The position numbers and the translations under genes were made by a program. A DNA stretch of 15,943 nt from assembly GCA_943326975.2 (NCBI GenBank), contig CALPVI020000009.1:1-15943 (forward strand), given 5' to 3'. Each line of letters begins with the position of its first letter. Position 1 is the stretch's first letter. Of this stretch, positions 15,168 through 15,943 are shown piece after piece. Origin of the DNA: Actinomyces viscosus. GTDB lineage: Bacteria > Bacteroidota > Bacteroidia > Flavobacteriales_D > Crocinitomicaceae. The notes beneath the pieces are model-generated. The model was not told the DNA's origin. It saw only the letters and a list, made by a program, of their open reading frames with translations, and searched no databases.

Positions 15168-15587
15168 TTACAATGTTTTTCTCATATAAAATTTAGTAAA
15201 ACCTCTTTTAGAATTTTCTTCTTTTCCAATTATTTCAAATCCATTTTTTAAATAAAACGAAGGAGCTTGGAAAGAATAAGTATCTAAGCTAATAAAATCA
15301 CATTTTCTTTCTTTAGCTAAAATTATTGCTCGATTCAATAAACTTGAACCTATTCCTTTTTGACGATATAATTCATCAATTATAAAAGTTTTTATTTCTA
15401 AAGTTCCCCAATGTGAACGACCAAAAACTCCGCCAATAATTTTATCCTCTATTTCAATAAGAATTTGAAATGGTAAGTTTATTTCATCTGAAAAACTTAT
15501 TCTATTTTGTTCGTTATAACTAATAATCTTTTCAACTAAAAAATCATAGTTATCCGAAGATATTTCATCCTTGACAATTAAGTTCAT
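15168..15587 (-). CDS. GNAT-family N-acetyltransferase
   Basis: A 139-residue single-domain GNAT enzyme with a clear acetyl-CoA motif RQKGIGSSLL (75-84, R/QxxGxG/A) following the strand LEIKTFIIDELY. The later block DTYSFQAPSFYLKNGFEIIG (102-121) is typical of the C-terminal GNAT motif. The domain is complete and the key residues are intact. The acceptor substrate is unknown. GGAGG lies four bases before the ATG, but it is formed by the Trp-Arg codons at the end of the upstream gene, whose TAA stop is separated from this ATG by one base. The two are very likely one operon with coupled translation. Confidence 0.87.
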   Translation of the reverse strand: MNLIVKDEISSDNYDFLVEKIISYNEQNRISFSDEINLPFQILIEIEDKIIGGVFGRSHWGTLEIKTFIIDELYRQKGIGSSLLNRAIILAKERKCDFISLDTYSFQAPSFYLKNGFEIIGKEENSKRGFTKFYMRKTL

Positions 15588-15588
15588 C

Positions 15589-15943
15589 TTACCTCCAAAA
15601 AAATAGTAAATCTTCCATTTTTAAATCATCGCTATATGAAATTTCTATTCTATGCTTACCTGGTAGATAATCATTGAAATTAGTAGAATATTTTAATCCT
15701 AATTTTGTTGAAGTTACCCAAAAATCTTCAACAAATTCACTATTCTCAATTTCTAAAATTATTTTTTTGTTCAGTGTGTCATTTGAAATTATCCTTCTAA
15801 TAACTTCTTCATTTTTTGCTTTTTCTCTTCTGTGAGAGATATGTGTAAACCATCTTTCTTTAGAAATACCATTTGCATCTTTCCATTGAAAATGGACTAC
15901 AAAATTCTTATTTCTGACTTCTTTATGATCACAAGGAAAACAA
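15589..15943 (-). CDS. Unrecognised protein, C-terminal part (gene continues beyond the right edge)
   Basis: The minus strand is open from the window edge to a TAA at 15591-15589, giving 117 residues; the start lies outside. I do not recognise the family. The first visible residues are CFPCDHKEV, a CxxC followed by Asp-His, which could bind metal or form a disulphide. HFQWKDANGISKERWFTHI follows (residues 17-35), then a helical Lys/Arg/Glu-rich stretch, alternating strand-like segments (KKIILEIENSEF, DFWVTSTKLGLKY) and an end of DLLFFWR. No membrane helix is visible. The use of charged codons in a continuous frame and the one-base spacing to the GNAT gene support it being real coding sequence. 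Confidence 0.65.
   Translation of the reverse strand, partial: CFPCDHKEVRNKNFVVHFQWKDANGISKERWFTHISHRREKAKNEEVIRRIISNDTLNKKIILEIENSEFVEDFWVTSTKLGLKYSTNFNDYLPGKHRIEISYSDDLKMEDLLFFWR

Overview
This window looks like chromosomal DNA from a member of the Flavobacteriales (Bacteroidota). The evidence is the low GC content, a short 288-residue primary sigma factor of the Bacteroidota type, a 483-residue glyceraldehyde-3-phosphate dehydrogenase with a long N-terminal extension, TAnnTTTG-type -7 promoter elements, and A/T-rich leaders that mostly lack Shine-Dalgarno sequences. I cannot place it to genus. Gene density is high. No stretch over 300 bases lacks a gene, and I see no tRNA, rRNA, insertion sequence, CRISPR array or phage gene.

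Layout. Positions 1-2636 hold the 3' two thirds of a uvrA paralogue (open at the left edge) and a small GNAT-like gene. Positions 2637-4286 hold a periplasmic HtrA/DegP-type protease. Its upstream region carries a good sigma-54-like -24/-12 element and helically spaced TTAACAT repeats, the most interesting regulatory signal here. Positions 4324-5305 hold the primary sigma factor rpoD, with a textbook Bacteroidota promoter, an unusually strong Shine-Dalgarno sequence and a strong terminator. Positions 5357-6862 hold the long-form GAPDH, followed by a bidirectional terminator shared with the converging minus-strand pair (M61 peptidase, then a BaiN/HI0933-type flavoprotein, 9907 to 6878). Divergent from that pair is a tightly coupled two-gene unit (9980-11301): a coiled-coil lipoprotein and a one-TM protein resembling the Spy/CpxP/metal-sensor fold. 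Converging on it is a minus-strand pair, an MscS channel (14291-13455) and a membrane-anchored von Willebrand A protein (13403-11322). Divergent from mscS is a YdcF/ElyC-type DUF218 membrane protein (14381-15148). At the right edge are a GNAT acetyltransferase and, one base upstream of it on the minus strand, the C-terminal 117 codons of an unrecognised protein.

Together the genes mix housekeeping functions (DNA repair, sigma factor, glycolysis) with cell-envelope maintenance (HtrA, M61 peptidase, lipoprotein/LTxxQ-like pair, VWA protein, MscS, DUF218 protein). I found no obvious defence or mobile system. The items most worth following up are the htrA control region, the rpoD Shine-Dalgarno sequence, the extended GAPDH with an altered cofactor site, and the coupled lipoprotein/sensor-like pair.
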